Below are positions 9,078 to 17,558 of a stretch of 64,000 bases of DNA, one piece after another. The number at the start of each line of letters is the position of its first letter. The first letter of the stretch is position 1. The position numbers were made by a program, and so were the translations under genes. The notes beneath the pieces are model-generated. The model was given only the letters and a program-made list of their open reading frames with translations, made no database searches and was not told where the DNA came from. The stretch is from assembly GCA_026387935.1 (NCBI GenBank), contig JAPLKU010000005.1:1-64000 (forward strand), written 5' to 3'. Source of the DNA: Gemmatimonadota bacterium. GTDB lineage: Bacteria; Gemmatimonadota; Gemmatimonadetes; Gemmatimonadales; Gemmatimonadaceae.

Positions 9078-9407
9078 ATGAAGCTCTCCAACATTCCGTT
9101 CGAGACCACCGACTGGTCGCAGGTCGCATCAACCGAGCATCCGGGCACGTCGGGCGTTGCCACCTCGCGCACACGCCAATTTGGCGAGATCCGCGTGCGC
9201 ATGGTGGACTATTCGCCTGGCTACGTTGCCGATCATTGGTGCGAGAAGGGCCACATCCTCCTCTGCGTGGACGGCGCGCTGCACACCGAACTCTCGGACA
9301 AACGCGCTGTCATTCTCACACCAGGCATGAGCTATCAGGTGGCCGACGGCGCCGCACCGCACAAATCGTCGGCGCCCACGGGCGCACGGTTGTTCATCGT
9401 GGACTGA
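9078..9407 (+). CDS. DHCW-motif cupin-fold protein
   Basis: A 109-residue single-domain cupin. The central segment YVADHWCEKGHILLCVDG contains the D-H-W-C and G-H motif that gives this cupin subgroup its name; the order is HWC here. The C-terminal half carries LTPGMSYQVADG and the final strand RLFIVD. The histidines and the cysteine could form a metal site, but no substrate is known for the subgroup. It stands alone on this strand, between the PadR unit and a TauE/SafE gene. Its last 14 bp overlap a possible small gene on the opposite strand. Confidence 0.82.
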   Translation: MKLSNIPFETTDWSQVASTEHPGTSGVATSRTRQFGEIRVRMVDYSPGYVADHWCEKGHILLCVDGALHTELSDKRAVILTPGMSYQVADGAAPHKSSAPTGARLFIVD

Positions 9408-9612
9408 GGACTGTCGATCCTGTGACCTGCGCTGCTGGCCCTGCCGAGGCGAATTGGCCATGCTCGAAGTGATCGCCTCCCGATCTCGTACCGGTGCGAT
9501 CCTCCTTTTCCTGTGCCGAGAGCCGAGCCGACGTGAGGCCCGCAAGGAGAGCGGCGACCGATGCCGCACGGAGTGCGAGAGTCGCGGATCGGAACCAAAA
9601 GGTGCGGCGCAT
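9394..9612 (-). CDS. Possible small exported protein (72 aa)
   Basis: This 72-residue frame has a convincing signal peptide: an Arg-rich start (MRRTFWFR), a hydrophobic core LRAASVAALLAGLTSARL and a predicted cleavage after SAQ, the same Ala-Gln ending as many exported proteins in this window. The ATG is preceded by GGGAG at seven bases. The mature part (about 38 residues) is polar and resembles nothing I know. It is convergent with the cupin gene and overlaps its last 14 bp. It could still be a chance open frame in GC-rich DNA. The remaining bases from 9613 to 9752 hold nothing that I recognise apart from the upstream region of the TauE/SafE gene. Confidence 0.45.
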   Translation of the reverse strand: MRRTFWFRSATLALRAASVAALLAGLTSARLSAQEKEDRTGTRSGGDHFEHGQFASAGPAAQVTGSTVLSPR

Positions 9613-9752
9613 CTATAACTCCCGGTGGGTGGGGCTGGGAGAATATGTACGCGCTCGGAGGGGGTGGTTGCTGTCGCCCAGCGGACCCATGTGCCAGATT
9701 CATGCCCAAGAGTGTTTCGCCCCTCTCCTCCATATAGAGAGTACGCGCACCG

Positions 9753-10859
9753 ATGACGCCAAAAGCGTGGTTGTTCCTGGCCCTTGGACTGTTCGTCGCC
9801 TACTACGCCTACACGTGGGTGAAGAACGTACGGCCGGATGGCGAAGACGCTGCAGCCGCGGGCAGCCCACCGCCGTTGCACCTGGCTATCGGCATCCTGA
9901 TCGGCCTGTTCTTTGGCTGGGTGGCCGGCGGCGGCGTGCAGTACGATGCCGGCGCGGTCAAACTCACCTACCCCTTCGGCCCGAATGGGGCCGACATCAG
10001 CATGCTGATCGCCATCGCGTCGATGACGATCCTTGGCGTTGCCGTCCCGTTTCTGATGCACCGCGGCAAGACCGGCTGGCCGAAGCCGATTGAACTCTTT
10101 ATCGGGTTCGTCACGAATTTCTTCGACACGCTTGGCATCGGTTCGTTCGCCCCGACCACCGCGATGTTCAAGGCCTGGAAGATCGTGGACGACCGGCTCA
10201 TTCCAGGCTCGCTCAACGTCGGGCACACGCCGCCGACTATTGCCGAGGCGCTGATTTTCATCGCGATCGTCGAAGTGGACTTCACGACACTGGTCGTGCT
10301 GCTGCTGGCGTCGGTGCTTGGCGCGCGACTGGGCGCCGGGATCGTGGCCGGCTGGTCGAAGCGGAACATTCAGCTTGGGATGGGCATCACCCTCGCTATT
10401 GCCGCGGCGTTGTTCGTGATCAAGAATCTCGACGAGATGAGGGGCGCGCCGATGATTCCTGGTGGCACCGCACTCGCGCTGTCAGGTGTGCTGCTCGCGG
10501 TCGCGTTCCTTGGCAACTTCATGCTCGGTGCCCTGATGACGCTCGGCGTGGGCATGTACGCGCCCTGCCTGATCATGATTTCGCTGCTGGGGATGAATCC
10601 GACGGCCGCGTTTCCCATCATGATGGGATCGTGCGCCTTCCTCATGCCGATCGCCAGTGAACGATTCGTCAAGAAGCGGTCCTATGCGCTGCGTTCGTCG
10701 CTCGGCCTCACATTGGCTGGCGTGCCGGCGGTGCTCATCGCGGCGATCATTGTGAAGTCGATGTCGCTCACCACCGTGCGGTGGCTTGTCGTGGTGGTTG
10801 TGCTCTACACGTCCGTTTCGATGCTGCGGTCGTACCGGGCGACGGAGAAGGCGGCGTAG
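9753..10859 (+). CDS. TauE/SafE family permease
   Basis: A 368-residue membrane protein of the TauE/SafE (sulfite/anion exporter) family. An N-terminal single helix (about 5-22) is followed by about eight more hydrophobic segments. Two internally similar repeats are seen, each with a Gly/Pro-rich re-entrant motif: FFDTLGIGSFAPTTA near residue 128 and LMTLGVGMYAPCLI near 268. Members export sulfite, sulfonates or other small anions; no sulfur-metabolism gene is adjacent, so the substrate is open. The gene is monocistronic as far as can be seen, and the next gene is convergent 16 bp away. Confidence 0.85.
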   Translation: MTPKAWLFLALGLFVAYYAYTWVKNVRPDGEDAAAAGSPPPLHLAIGILIGLFFGWVAGGGVQYDAGAVKLTYPFGPNGADISMLIAIASMTILGVAVPFLMHRGKTGWPKPIELFIGFVTNFFDTLGIGSFAPTTAMFKAWKIVDDRLIPGSLNVGHTPPTIAEALIFIAIVEVDFTTLVVLLLASVLGARLGAGIVAGWSKRNIQLGMGITLAIAAALFVIKNLDEMRGAPMIPGGTALALSGVLLAVAFLGNFMLGALMTLGVGMYAPCLIMISLLGMNPTAAFPIMMGSCAFLMPIASERFVKKRSYALRSSLGLTLAGVPAVLIAAIIVKSMSLTTVRWLVVVVVLYTSVSMLRSYRATEKAA

Positions 10860-10875
10860 CGCGAGCGACGAACAC

Positions 10876-12132
10876 CTAAGGGGCGGACTTCTGCGGCGCG
10901 AGCCGCGCGAGGTCTACGACCTGCAGAGTTTTCGACGCGAAGTTACTGACGAGGAGCGTGCGGCCGTCCGCGGTCACGCGCAGTTCACGAGGAAAGGCGC
11001 CGGCGGGAACGACTCCAACCAGAGTCGCACTCGCGGCGCCTTTCCTCGCATCGAGCACATTCAGCGACTGACGATCATTGGCATCGCCGGCAAAGCGATT
11101 GGAGTTCGTGGCGATGATCGTTTTGCCACCGCCCACGACGGCGACGCCGACCGGTGCCGTGCCGACTTTCACTTGAGTGATCACCGCATGAGCAGAATCG
11201 GTGAGCATCTTGCGGGTGTCGAGCGCAAGGAGCGCGTTGTCCGCACGGAGTGAGACCCATGCGGTGCGATCGTCCGGCGTGAGGACGAGACGCACCGGGC
11301 CACAACCGACGGGGTAACGCATCAGCACGGAGTTGGCAGCGTCAGTGCGGGCCTTGGCGACATCAATCACGAGAATCGCGCCCACCGAACGCGTCATCGC
11401 GTACACCGGCTGTTGCGGATTTTCCGGCGCGCAGGCGTTCGGCCAGTTCCACGACGGCGCCGATGACTGGCTGGTGGAGTAGAGGTACTTCTCATCGCTG
11501 GAGAGCGTGACCGCGATAGGCGCGTTGCCCGTGGGGATTCGGCCGAGGATCACGCTGTGGTCGAAGGTGCCGCGGCGGACCTTTGGCAAATCGATGACCA
11601 GAATCGTCGTCGCGCGTTCCAGCGAAACGAAGAGAATCGCGTCCTCCTTCGTAACGTTGACGTAGATAGCGCCCGCGGCCTGGCCGGTGCCGGCTGCGCT
11701 CGTGCCTTCGCCCACGTCCATGTAGCCGAGTACCGGGTCGCCGGTACCGGACTTGAGGCGGTCCACGTCGAGGAACGCGATGTTGGGGCCGGCCGCAACG
11801 ACGAGCAGTTTCCCGTCGTGGGTGAGTACTGTACCCGTTCCACCGGTCTTGAGCGGAACGGTGCGCTCGAGCCTCAGCATGCCGGCATTTCGACTGATCA
11901 CGGCCACACCGGGTGAGCCGCCCTGCGTGGGATTCCCACCCATTGCCACGAAAATCCAGCAGCCGTCAGCGGTTGGGACGGGGGTGAATGGGTTTCCGGG
12001 GAGCGTGATGTGGACGATCGGCTCGGTGGTTTGGGCGTTGCAGGCGGCGGCCGGCTTCGCAGACTGCCCGGCGAGTGCCGCCGCGAGCAGAGGCAGCATA
12101 AGGACCAACGCCAGGCTGATTCGAACGCTCAC
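10876..12132 (-). CDS. Exported YVTN/YncE-like beta-propeller protein
   Basis: A 418-residue secreted protein. The GTG start at 12132 has GGGAG eight bases upstream and gives a clean signal peptide (VSVRISLALVLMLPLLAAAL); the ATG further upstream at 12186 lacks such support. The body is made of repeated propeller blades of the YVTN type, seen as GVAVISRNAG, ILVIDLPKVR, ILVIDVAKAR, LLALDTRK, LNVLDARKG and LQVVDLARL, each preceded by a T-x-D-G/D-R-x-L/W strand. Such proteins often act as periplasmic binding or scaffold proteins. No catalytic motif is visible. It is divergent from the dehydrogenase gene, with 64 bp for both promoters. Confidence 0.8.
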   Translation of the reverse strand: MSVRISLALVLMLPLLAAALAGQSAKPAAACNAQTTEPIVHITLPGNPFTPVPTADGCWIFVAMGGNPTQGGSPGVAVISRNAGMLRLERTVPLKTGGTGTVLTHDGKLLVVAAGPNIAFLDVDRLKSGTGDPVLGYMDVGEGTSAAGTGQAAGAIYVNVTKEDAILFVSLERATTILVIDLPKVRRGTFDHSVILGRIPTGNAPIAVTLSSDEKYLYSTSQSSAPSWNWPNACAPENPQQPVYAMTRSVGAILVIDVAKARTDAANSVLMRYPVGCGPVRLVLTPDDRTAWVSLRADNALLALDTRKMLTDSAHAVITQVKVGTAPVGVAVVGGGKTIIATNSNRFAGDANDRQSLNVLDARKGAASATLVGVVPAGAFPRELRVTADGRTLLVSNFASKTLQVVDLARLAPQKSAP

Positions 12133-12196
12133 GGTCAATTCTCCCGACGTAGGGCCGTACTTGCCACTCAGCCGCCTTCGCGGCACTCTACATGTT

Positions 12197-13651
12197 ATGA
12201 AGTACCCTCAAGTTCGCAACTATATAGGTGGTGGCTTCGCGGCAGCGAGCCTCCCCGAAATCGACGTGTTCGACCCGAGCGCCGGCACCGTGATTTCGCG
12301 CGTGCCGATATCGGGCGCCAACGAGCTGAATGCCGCGGTAACGGCGGCCAAGAAGGCGTTCCCGGCTTGGTCGGCGATGCCGATCAAGCAGCGAGTGCAA
12401 GTCTTCTTCCGTTACAAAAGGCTGCTCGAACACCATATCGACGAACTCGCGGCGCTGATCTCCGAAGAGAACGGCAAGCTCATGAGCGAGGCGCGTGCCG
12501 AAGTGGAGAAGGCCGCGGAGCTTTGCGAATTCGCCTGCTCGCTTCCGCAAATCGCGACAGGCGAAGTGCTCGAAGTGAGCCGCGGCGTGGAATGCCGTGT
12601 CGAGCGCTTTCCGCTTGGTGTGGTGGCCGGCATCGCGCCGTTCAATTTCCCGAACATGGTGCCGCATTGGAGCATTCCGAACGCCATTGCGCTCGGGAAC
12701 TGTTTCATCCTCAAGCCATCTGAACTGGTTCCGCTTTCTGCGGGACGAATCGCCGAGTTGCTTGCAGAGGCCGGGCTGCCTTCTGGGGTATTCCAGGTCG
12801 TGCATGGTGGACGCGATGTGGTGGAAGCCATCTGCGATCATCCCGATATCAGTGCGATCAGTTTTGTAGGCTCGACGAAAATCGCCAAGGCAGTTTATCG
12901 CCGCGCGACACACAATCTGAAGCGGTGTCTCGCACTCGGTGGCGCGAAGAACCATCTGATCGTGATGCCCGACGCCGACAAGGAGATGGCGGCGAGCAAC
13001 ATCATTGCATCCATGAGTGGTTGCGCGGGCCAGCGCTGCATGGCGGCGTCCGTCATGGTCGCCGTGTCAGCCACAGACCATGTGATTGCCCGCATGACCG
13101 AAATCGCAAAGGCGATGGTGCCCGGAAAGGACATTGGCCCCGTGATTTCTGCTGAGGCCAAGGCGCGAATCGTTGGCTACATAAACGAAGCGGAAGCGAA
13201 TGGCGCCAAGGTGCTCGTGGATGGCCGCAAAACGGTCGTGGCCGGCCGCGAGCTTGGCTACTTCCTTGGGCCGACGATCATCGATCATGTGAAGGCTGAC
13301 ATGAAGATCGCGCAGGAAGAAGTGTTCGGACCGGTGCTCGCGATTGTGCGCGCAGACGACGTGGACCAGGCGATCGCCATTGAGAACGCATCTCCATATG
13401 GCAACGCGGCGTCGGTGTACACCGAAAGTGGTGGCGTGGCGCGCAAGGTGATGGAGCGCGCGAACGCCGGCATGGTTGGCGTGAATGTCGGCGTGCCGGT
13501 GCCGCGCGAGCCGTTCTCGTTTGGCGGGTGGAATGAATCGCGCTTCGGAGTGGGCGATATTACGGGGAAGGGATCAATCGAGTTTTGGACGCAGTCGAAG
13601 AAAATGACCACGAAGTGGAATCGAGAAGCTGGAACTAACTGGATGAGCTGA
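12197..13651 (+). CDS. mmsA: CoA-acylating methylmalonate-semialdehyde dehydrogenase
   Basis: A 484-residue aldehyde dehydrogenase of the MMSDH subfamily. It converts (methyl)malonate semialdehyde with NAD and CoA to propionyl- or acetyl-CoA in valine, thymine and beta-alanine breakdown. PFNFP (Asn150) and the nucleophile in GCAGQRCMA (Cys281) are present. At the place where ordinary aldehyde dehydrogenases have a catalytic Glu, the sequence reads LGGAKNH (247-253), as expected for CoA-dependent members that lack this base. The ATG at 12197 is the first that aligns with the family N-terminus. A class III aminotransferase follows after 7 nt, which fits a two-step pathway. Confidence 0.92.
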   Translation: MKYPQVRNYIGGGFAAASLPEIDVFDPSAGTVISRVPISGANELNAAVTAAKKAFPAWSAMPIKQRVQVFFRYKRLLEHHIDELAALISEENGKLMSEARAEVEKAAELCEFACSLPQIATGEVLEVSRGVECRVERFPLGVVAGIAPFNFPNMVPHWSIPNAIALGNCFILKPSELVPLSAGRIAELLAEAGLPSGVFQVVHGGRDVVEAICDHPDISAISFVGSTKIAKAVYRRATHNLKRCLALGGAKNHLIVMPDADKEMAASNIIASMSGCAGQRCMAASVMVAVSATDHVIARMTEIAKAMVPGKDIGPVISAEAKARIVGYINEAEANGAKVLVDGRKTVVAGRELGYFLGPTIIDHVKADMKIAQEEVFGPVLAIVRADDVDQAIAIENASPYGNAASVYTESGGVARKVMERANAGMVGVNVGVPVPREPFSFGGWNESRFGVGDITGKGSIEFWTQSKKMTTKWNREAGTNWMS

Positions 13652-13658
13652 GGAAGCC

Positions 13659-15017
13659 ATGACCGCCACCGAACCGATGCTTGCGCTGCCACACTGCGAC
13701 CACACGCCGAAGCACTACACCGGCCCGTCGAAGGCTGAAATCCTTGCGATGCGCGCGCAGTACACAAACCCCGCGATCTTCACGATCTATAAAGATCCGC
13801 TGCTCATCGTCGAGGGCCATATGCAGTACCTCTTCGATGAAACGGGGCGCCGCTATCTCGATTGCCTCGCCGGCATCGTGACCATGGGCATTGGCCACGC
13901 GCACCCGAAGTACGTGAAACGCGTGCAGGAACAGGCCGCGACGCTGAACCATGCGACCACGATCTACCTGCACCCGAACTTCCCGATGTTGGCCAAGAAG
14001 CTGGCGTCGAAAATGCCCAAGGGTCTCGAGGTCACGTACTTCACGAATAGCGGTACGGAAGCCAACGAGCTCGCCGTTGCCATGGCGCGGCTGCACACCG
14101 GCGCGTCCGACATCATCACGCTGCGACACGCCTACCACGGCAACTCGGCAACAGCGATGAGCCTCACGGGCCTCAGCACCTGGAAGTACTCGCTGGAGAA
14201 CGGCGGACGCGTGCACCATGCGCTGAATCCAGATCCGTATCGCAGCCCCTTCACCGGTACGCCGGAAGAAGTGGCGCACATGGCAGCGAACGACGTGCGC
14301 GACATCATCCGCACCGGGACATCGGGCAAGATTGCCGCGTTCATGTGCGAGCCGATCCAGGGCGCCGGCGGTGTGACCCACGGCGCGCCAAACTATCTCA
14401 AGGAAGCGTACGCCCACGCGCGCGCAGCGGGCGGGCTCTGCATCGCCGACGAAGTGCAGACGGGCTTCGGGCGCACGGGCGATTACTACTGGGGCTTCCA
14501 GAACTGGGGCGTCACGCCCGACTTTGTCACGATGGCCAAGAGCCTCGGCAACGGCGCGCCGCTCGGCGCCGTGACCACGCGAATGGACATCGCCAAATCA
14601 CTCGTCGGGCACACGCACTTCAATACGTTCGGCGGCAATCCAGTGTCGATGGCGGCTGGGCTGGCCGTGCTCGACATCATTGATGAAGAGGGAATCCAGG
14701 CCAACTGCAAGGCGCGCGGAGCGGAGTTCCGCGCCGGACTCGAGAAACTCCAGCGCTCCTATTCCGTCATTGGAGATGTACGGGGCATGGGCCTCATGCT
14801 CGGCATCGAACTCGTGTCGGATCGCACGACACGCGAACCGGCGAAGGGCCCGGCCGCGGATGTGCTCGAGGCCACGAAGGAAGCAGGGCTGCTCATCGGC
14901 AAGGGCGGGCTGGACGGCAACGTGCTGCGTATCAAGCCACCGATGTGCATTACGGCGGCTGATGTGGAGTTCGCAATCGATGTGCTTGATCGAAGCTTCG
15001 CGGCAGTGAAAGTCTGA
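13659..15017 (+). CDS. Class III aminotransferase, AGXT2 / beta-alanine-pyruvate type
   Basis: A 452-residue PLP enzyme with GAGGAAG just before the ATG. Family landmarks are [13 protein letters not shown] (about 127-139), the PLP-ring contact [11 protein letters not shown] (Asp264) and the Schiff-base lysine in TMAKSLGNG (Lys294), followed by [10 protein letters not shown]. The pattern is closest to AGXT2-like enzymes, which transfer the amino group of beta-alanine or 3-aminoisobutyrate to pyruvate or glyoxylate. The product would be (methyl)malonate semialdehyde, the substrate of the dehydrogenase encoded 7 nt upstream. This operon logic supports pyrimidine or valine catabolism rather than ornithine or GABA metabolism, though those cannot be excluded. 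Confidence 0.88.
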   Translation: MTATEPMLALPHCDHTPKHYTGPSKAEILAMRAQYTNPAIFTIYKDPLLIVEGHMQYLFDETGRRYLDCLAGIVTMGIGHAHPKYVKRVQEQAATLNHATTIYLHPNFPMLAKKLASKMPKGLEVTYFTNSGTEANELAVAMARLHTGASDIITLRHAYHGNSATAMSLTGLSTWKYSLENGGRVHHALNPDPYRSPFTGTPEEVAHMAANDVRDIIRTGTSGKIAAFMCEPIQGAGGVTHGAPNYLKEAYAHARAAGGLCIADEVQTGFGRTGDYYWGFQNWGVTPDFVTMAKSLGNGAPLGAVTTRMDIAKSLVGHTHFNTFGGNPVSMAAGLAVLDIIDEEGIQANCKARGAEFRAGLEKLQRSYSVIGDVRGMGLMLGIELVSDRTTREPAKGPAADVLEATKEAGLLIGKGGLDGNVLRIKPPMCITAADVEFAIDVLDRSFAAVKV

Positions 15018-15088
15018 AGGCGTGGCCGCGGATGAACGCGGACGCGGGCTCGGATGGTCGCAGATGCTGTTGTGCGCCGGCTAAGGGA

Positions 15089-15287
15089 GAAGACGCACGC
15101 CTGACCGAAAAGCGGACTGGCACGCCGTTGTTTGGCGTCGAGGGATCGATCACCGCGAAGGCCGCGTGCGACGCCGAGCATGGCCGATTCTGGCCGATTC
15201 TGGCCGGAGCTATTCGGCTGGATGGTTTACGCGAATGTGTTCGAAGGCACCGACCTGAAGTCAGCCTGGAGCCACGACCACCCCTAG
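15089..15287 (+). pseudogene. Frameshifted C-terminal gene remnant with a 10-bp tandem duplication
   Basis: Two protein-like pieces lie in different frames. The first (frame of 15089) reads through GTPLFGVEGSITAKAACDAE up to HGRFWP. The second (frame of 15180) reads PELFGWMVYANVFEG then TDLKSAWSHDHP and stops at 15285-15287. At the junction the unit TGGCCGATTC occurs twice in tandem (15181-15190 and 15191-15200). Removing one 10-bp copy joins the two pieces into one continuous frame ending in HDHP. This suggests a disabled gene whose 5' part is gone or unrecognisable. I do not know the parent family. The stop overlaps the convergent lipoprotein gene by 4 bp. Confidence 0.5.
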
Positions 15288-15772
15288 TTCTTCTTGTACA
15301 GCACCTTGTGCGTGACCGACCCGTCAACGTCGTTGACGGTGATGTCGACTGCCGTCCACGAGACGGCCGAGGTCAAACCGGTCTCGGCATTCAGGAAAGT
15401 CGCATTCGCCGTGCCGGCTCCAATGGTCCAGGTACCGAAGGTGCTGTCCGCGTAGGTCGAAACATTTCCGGCGACCGTTTCGCGCGTGGTGATCTTTGAC
15501 ACCCACTTTCCGGCGGCCGTGATCGTCAGCGTGCCGCTCGACACCTGCAACGTGTAGCCCGTGTCCGAATACATCGTATACGGCAGCGCCTTCGCATCAA
15601 CCGAATTGAGCGTGTACGCGCCGGTCGGCGTGGCCGGCGGCGGAACTACGACGGGACCGGTCGCGCCCTCGCCCTTGCTGCAGCCAACGATTCCGGTGAC
15701 GGCCAGCACAGCGCCAATGGCGACATTACGCCATAATTCGGCCATGCGATTTCGCGAATATGTCTTTTCCAT
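15284..15772 (-). CDS. Hypothetical lipoprotein
   Basis: A 162-residue predicted lipoprotein of unknown function. The start at 15772 is chosen because GAGGA lies five bases upstream; an internal ATG at 15745 is the alternative. The signal carries several basic residues, then NVAIGAVLAVTG and the lipobox IVGC. The mature part starts with a Gly/Pro-rich linker (VVVPPPATPTG). It then has alternating hydrophobic and Thr/Ser strands such as TLQVSSGTLTITAAGKW and WTAVDITVND, suggesting a small beta-barrel or beta-sandwich. Its 5' end overlaps the 5' end of the divergently transcribed cupredoxin gene, which is unusual. Confidence 0.65.
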   Translation of the reverse strand: MEKTYSRNRMAELWRNVAIGAVLAVTGIVGCSKGEGATGPVVVPPPATPTGAYTLNSVDAKALPYTMYSDTGYTLQVSSGTLTITAAGKWVSKITTRETVAGNVSTYADSTFGTWTIGAGTANATFLNAETGLTSAVSWTAVDITVNDVDGSVTHKVLYKKN

Positions 15773-16127
15773 CGGGGTCCTCGGTTCGCTCAGTACCATT
15801 GGTGGGCTTAGTGCCTGCTCAAGTAGCAAGGACAACACGGCGCCCACTACCGGCGGAGGTACTACGCCCACGGTGACCACCGTTGACGTCTTCACTCCGG
15901 GCCTAGTGTTCAGTCCCGCGTTTGTCACGATCAATGTTGGATCCACGGTGCGCTACAACATCACGGGCGTCGCGCACGACGTGACCTTCGGCACTGTTAC
16001 CGGTGCGCCGGCGAGCATTCCCGTCACGAGCAACCAGATCGTTTCCCGCACCTTCAACACCAAGGGCACGTTCCCGTACGACTGCCGCACACACCCCGGC
16101 ATGTCGGGTTCCGTTACCGTCCAGTGA
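15744..16127 (+). CDS. Cupredoxin (plastocyanin-like) lipoprotein
   Basis: The 127-residue product has a lipoprotein signal with lipobox LSAC (Cys25), a Thr/Gly-rich linker, and a plastocyanin-like domain from about residue 47. The type 1 copper ligands are in the expected order: His78 in GVAHDV, then Cys114, His117 and Met120 in DCRTHPGM, with a short C-terminal strand SVTVQ. It is probably a periplasmic electron carrier or copper-binding protein. No strong ribosome-binding site precedes the ATG, but no later start would keep the signal peptide. The first 29 bp are antisense to the start of the neighbouring lipoprotein gene. Confidence 0.8.
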   Translation: MRFREYVFSIGVLGSLSTIGGLSACSSSKDNTAPTTGGGTTPTVTTVDVFTPGLVFSPAFVTINVGSTVRYNITGVAHDVTFGTVTGAPASIPVTSNQIVSRTFNTKGTFPYDCRTHPGMSGSVTVQ

Positions 16128-16150
16128 TCGCAGGTGCAGTGACACGCTGA

Positions 16151-17518
16151 TCATTTGGTGACGTTGCGGAACGTGGGGTTCCAGCCCGGAAACACCTGCG
16201 CGATCTGTGTGTTCTGCAGCCGATTCTGCACGATTTCTGCGAGCACGTCACGATAGTCGAGCGTCACCTTGAGATCCTGATTGCTCTCCAGCTGCGCCGT
16301 GGCCAGCCCCGGCCAACCGGCCTGGCCGTTCGTGCCCAGCGCCAGCACGCGGCCGCCGTTGATGCCCTGACCCATGGCGTACATCGTCGTGGCGCGGCCA
16401 TGGTCAGTGCCCTGCGAACCGTTTTCCTTGGCGTTACGGCCAAACTCCGAAATAATCACGACGGTCACGCGCGCGTTGGTCGCGACGATGTCGGCATGAA
16501 ATGCGGCAAGCGAATTAGCGAAATCGGCGGCCGTTGTGGCCTGCCCGCCGATGGCGCCGCCCTGTGCGGCGTGGGTGTCCCAGCCGCCGACGTCAACCTG
16601 CGCGGCCTCTATTCCGACATCGAACGTGATCAGCTGCGCCACCGATTTGAGCGCGCGGCCGAACGTCGAATTGGGATAGGCAGCGCCATTTTTGGGTACG
16701 TAGGGCGACGCGTTCACCGCGTTCAGAAGTGCAATCGTATTGATTGCGTCGAGTGCCGACGCGTTCAGCGGTGGCGGCGCGTTGAAGTAGTCGGCAGCGA
16801 GCACAGCCTGGCGGGCTGCTGTTGTGTTGGTGGCGCCACCAATCGTGAAGCTCGCCGGATTGGCGATCGGCAGCGTCTTTGGCGCACCCACCAGCGTCTT
16901 CTGGAGTCCGGAAGCAAGGCCCAGCGCGCGCAGTGGCGCCGTGGAAAAACCGAGCGAGGTGAGCTTTGGCGTTGGCGGAAGCCCCTGGGTCAACGCCAAG
17001 TGCCGCCCAAGCCAGCCAGTGACGAGGTTCACATCCGCCGGCTTGCCGACTTCCATATACCGTTGGGCATCGAAGTGCGAACGTGTCACGAAGGTCTGCC
17101 CTGCGGCGTGCGCAATGAGCAGATTGCCCGCTCTATACGCCGGCAGCAAAGATCCCAGTGCTGGCGCAAGTCCAAAGAAGCCGTTGCTGAGATCAACGGC
17201 TCGTTGATTGGCCGGTACACTCGTGTCTCCAGGCGCCTTAATCGCGATCGTCGGTCGTCCCGTGTAGTATGCGGCGTCACCGTATGGCACGACGAGATTC
17301 AGTCCGTCGGCGCCACCGCGCTGAAAGATCGAGACAATCACATCGCGGTTGGTGGCAGCCGATGAGGCCATTACGACTTTCGGCAACCACTCGGGAAAGA
17401 TCGCCGCCGCTGCCGCCGCACCGGATAGCCCCGCCGCCGCGCCTACAAACTGGCGTCGCGAGAGCTCCTTGTATTCAGAGCAGCCGCAGGACTCGTCGTT
17501 GAGATAATCGTTACTCAT
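16151..17518 (-). CDS. DUF1501 family protein, Tat-exported
   Basis: A 455-residue member of DUF1501, an alkaline-phosphatase/sulfatase-like fold of unknown activity. The start at 17518 is preceded by GGAGAAG. A twin-arginine signal (SRRQFVGAAAGLSG then AAAAAAIFP) occupies about residues 20-50. Family signatures are VSIFQRGGADGLNLVVPYGD (about 60-80), VDVGGWDTHAAQGG (about 320) and VIISEFGRNAKENGSQGTDH (about 365-385), containing the probable metal-binding Asp and His residues. It lies 40 bp downstream of the DUF1800 gene in the same direction. The two families almost always occur together, so they presumably act in one envelope-associated process. Confidence 0.93.
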   Translation of the reverse strand: MSNDYLNDESCGCSEYKELSRRQFVGAAAGLSGAAAAAAIFPEWLPKVVMASSAATNRDVIVSIFQRGGADGLNLVVPYGDAAYYTGRPTIAIKAPGDTSVPANQRAVDLSNGFFGLAPALGSLLPAYRAGNLLIAHAAGQTFVTRSHFDAQRYMEVGKPADVNLVTGWLGRHLALTQGLPPTPKLTSLGFSTAPLRALGLASGLQKTLVGAPKTLPIANPASFTIGGATNTTAARQAVLAADYFNAPPPLNASALDAINTIALLNAVNASPYVPKNGAAYPNSTFGRALKSVAQLITFDVGIEAAQVDVGGWDTHAAQGGAIGGQATTAADFANSLAAFHADIVATNARVTVVIISEFGRNAKENGSQGTDHGRATTMYAMGQGINGGRVLALGTNGQAGWPGLATAQLESNQDLKVTLDYRDVLAEIVQNRLQNTQIAQVFPGWNPTFRNVTK

Positions 17519-17558
17519 GGGATTTCTTCTCCGGCGCCTGGTGTGGCGCAAATGCCAA

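Noticed and set aside
15018-15499. A long plus-strand open frame running across the gene remnant into the lipoprotein gene
   Set aside because: Only the part before the 10-bp duplication looks protein-like; the rest is antisense to the lipoprotein, which has a better signal peptide and ribosome-binding site.
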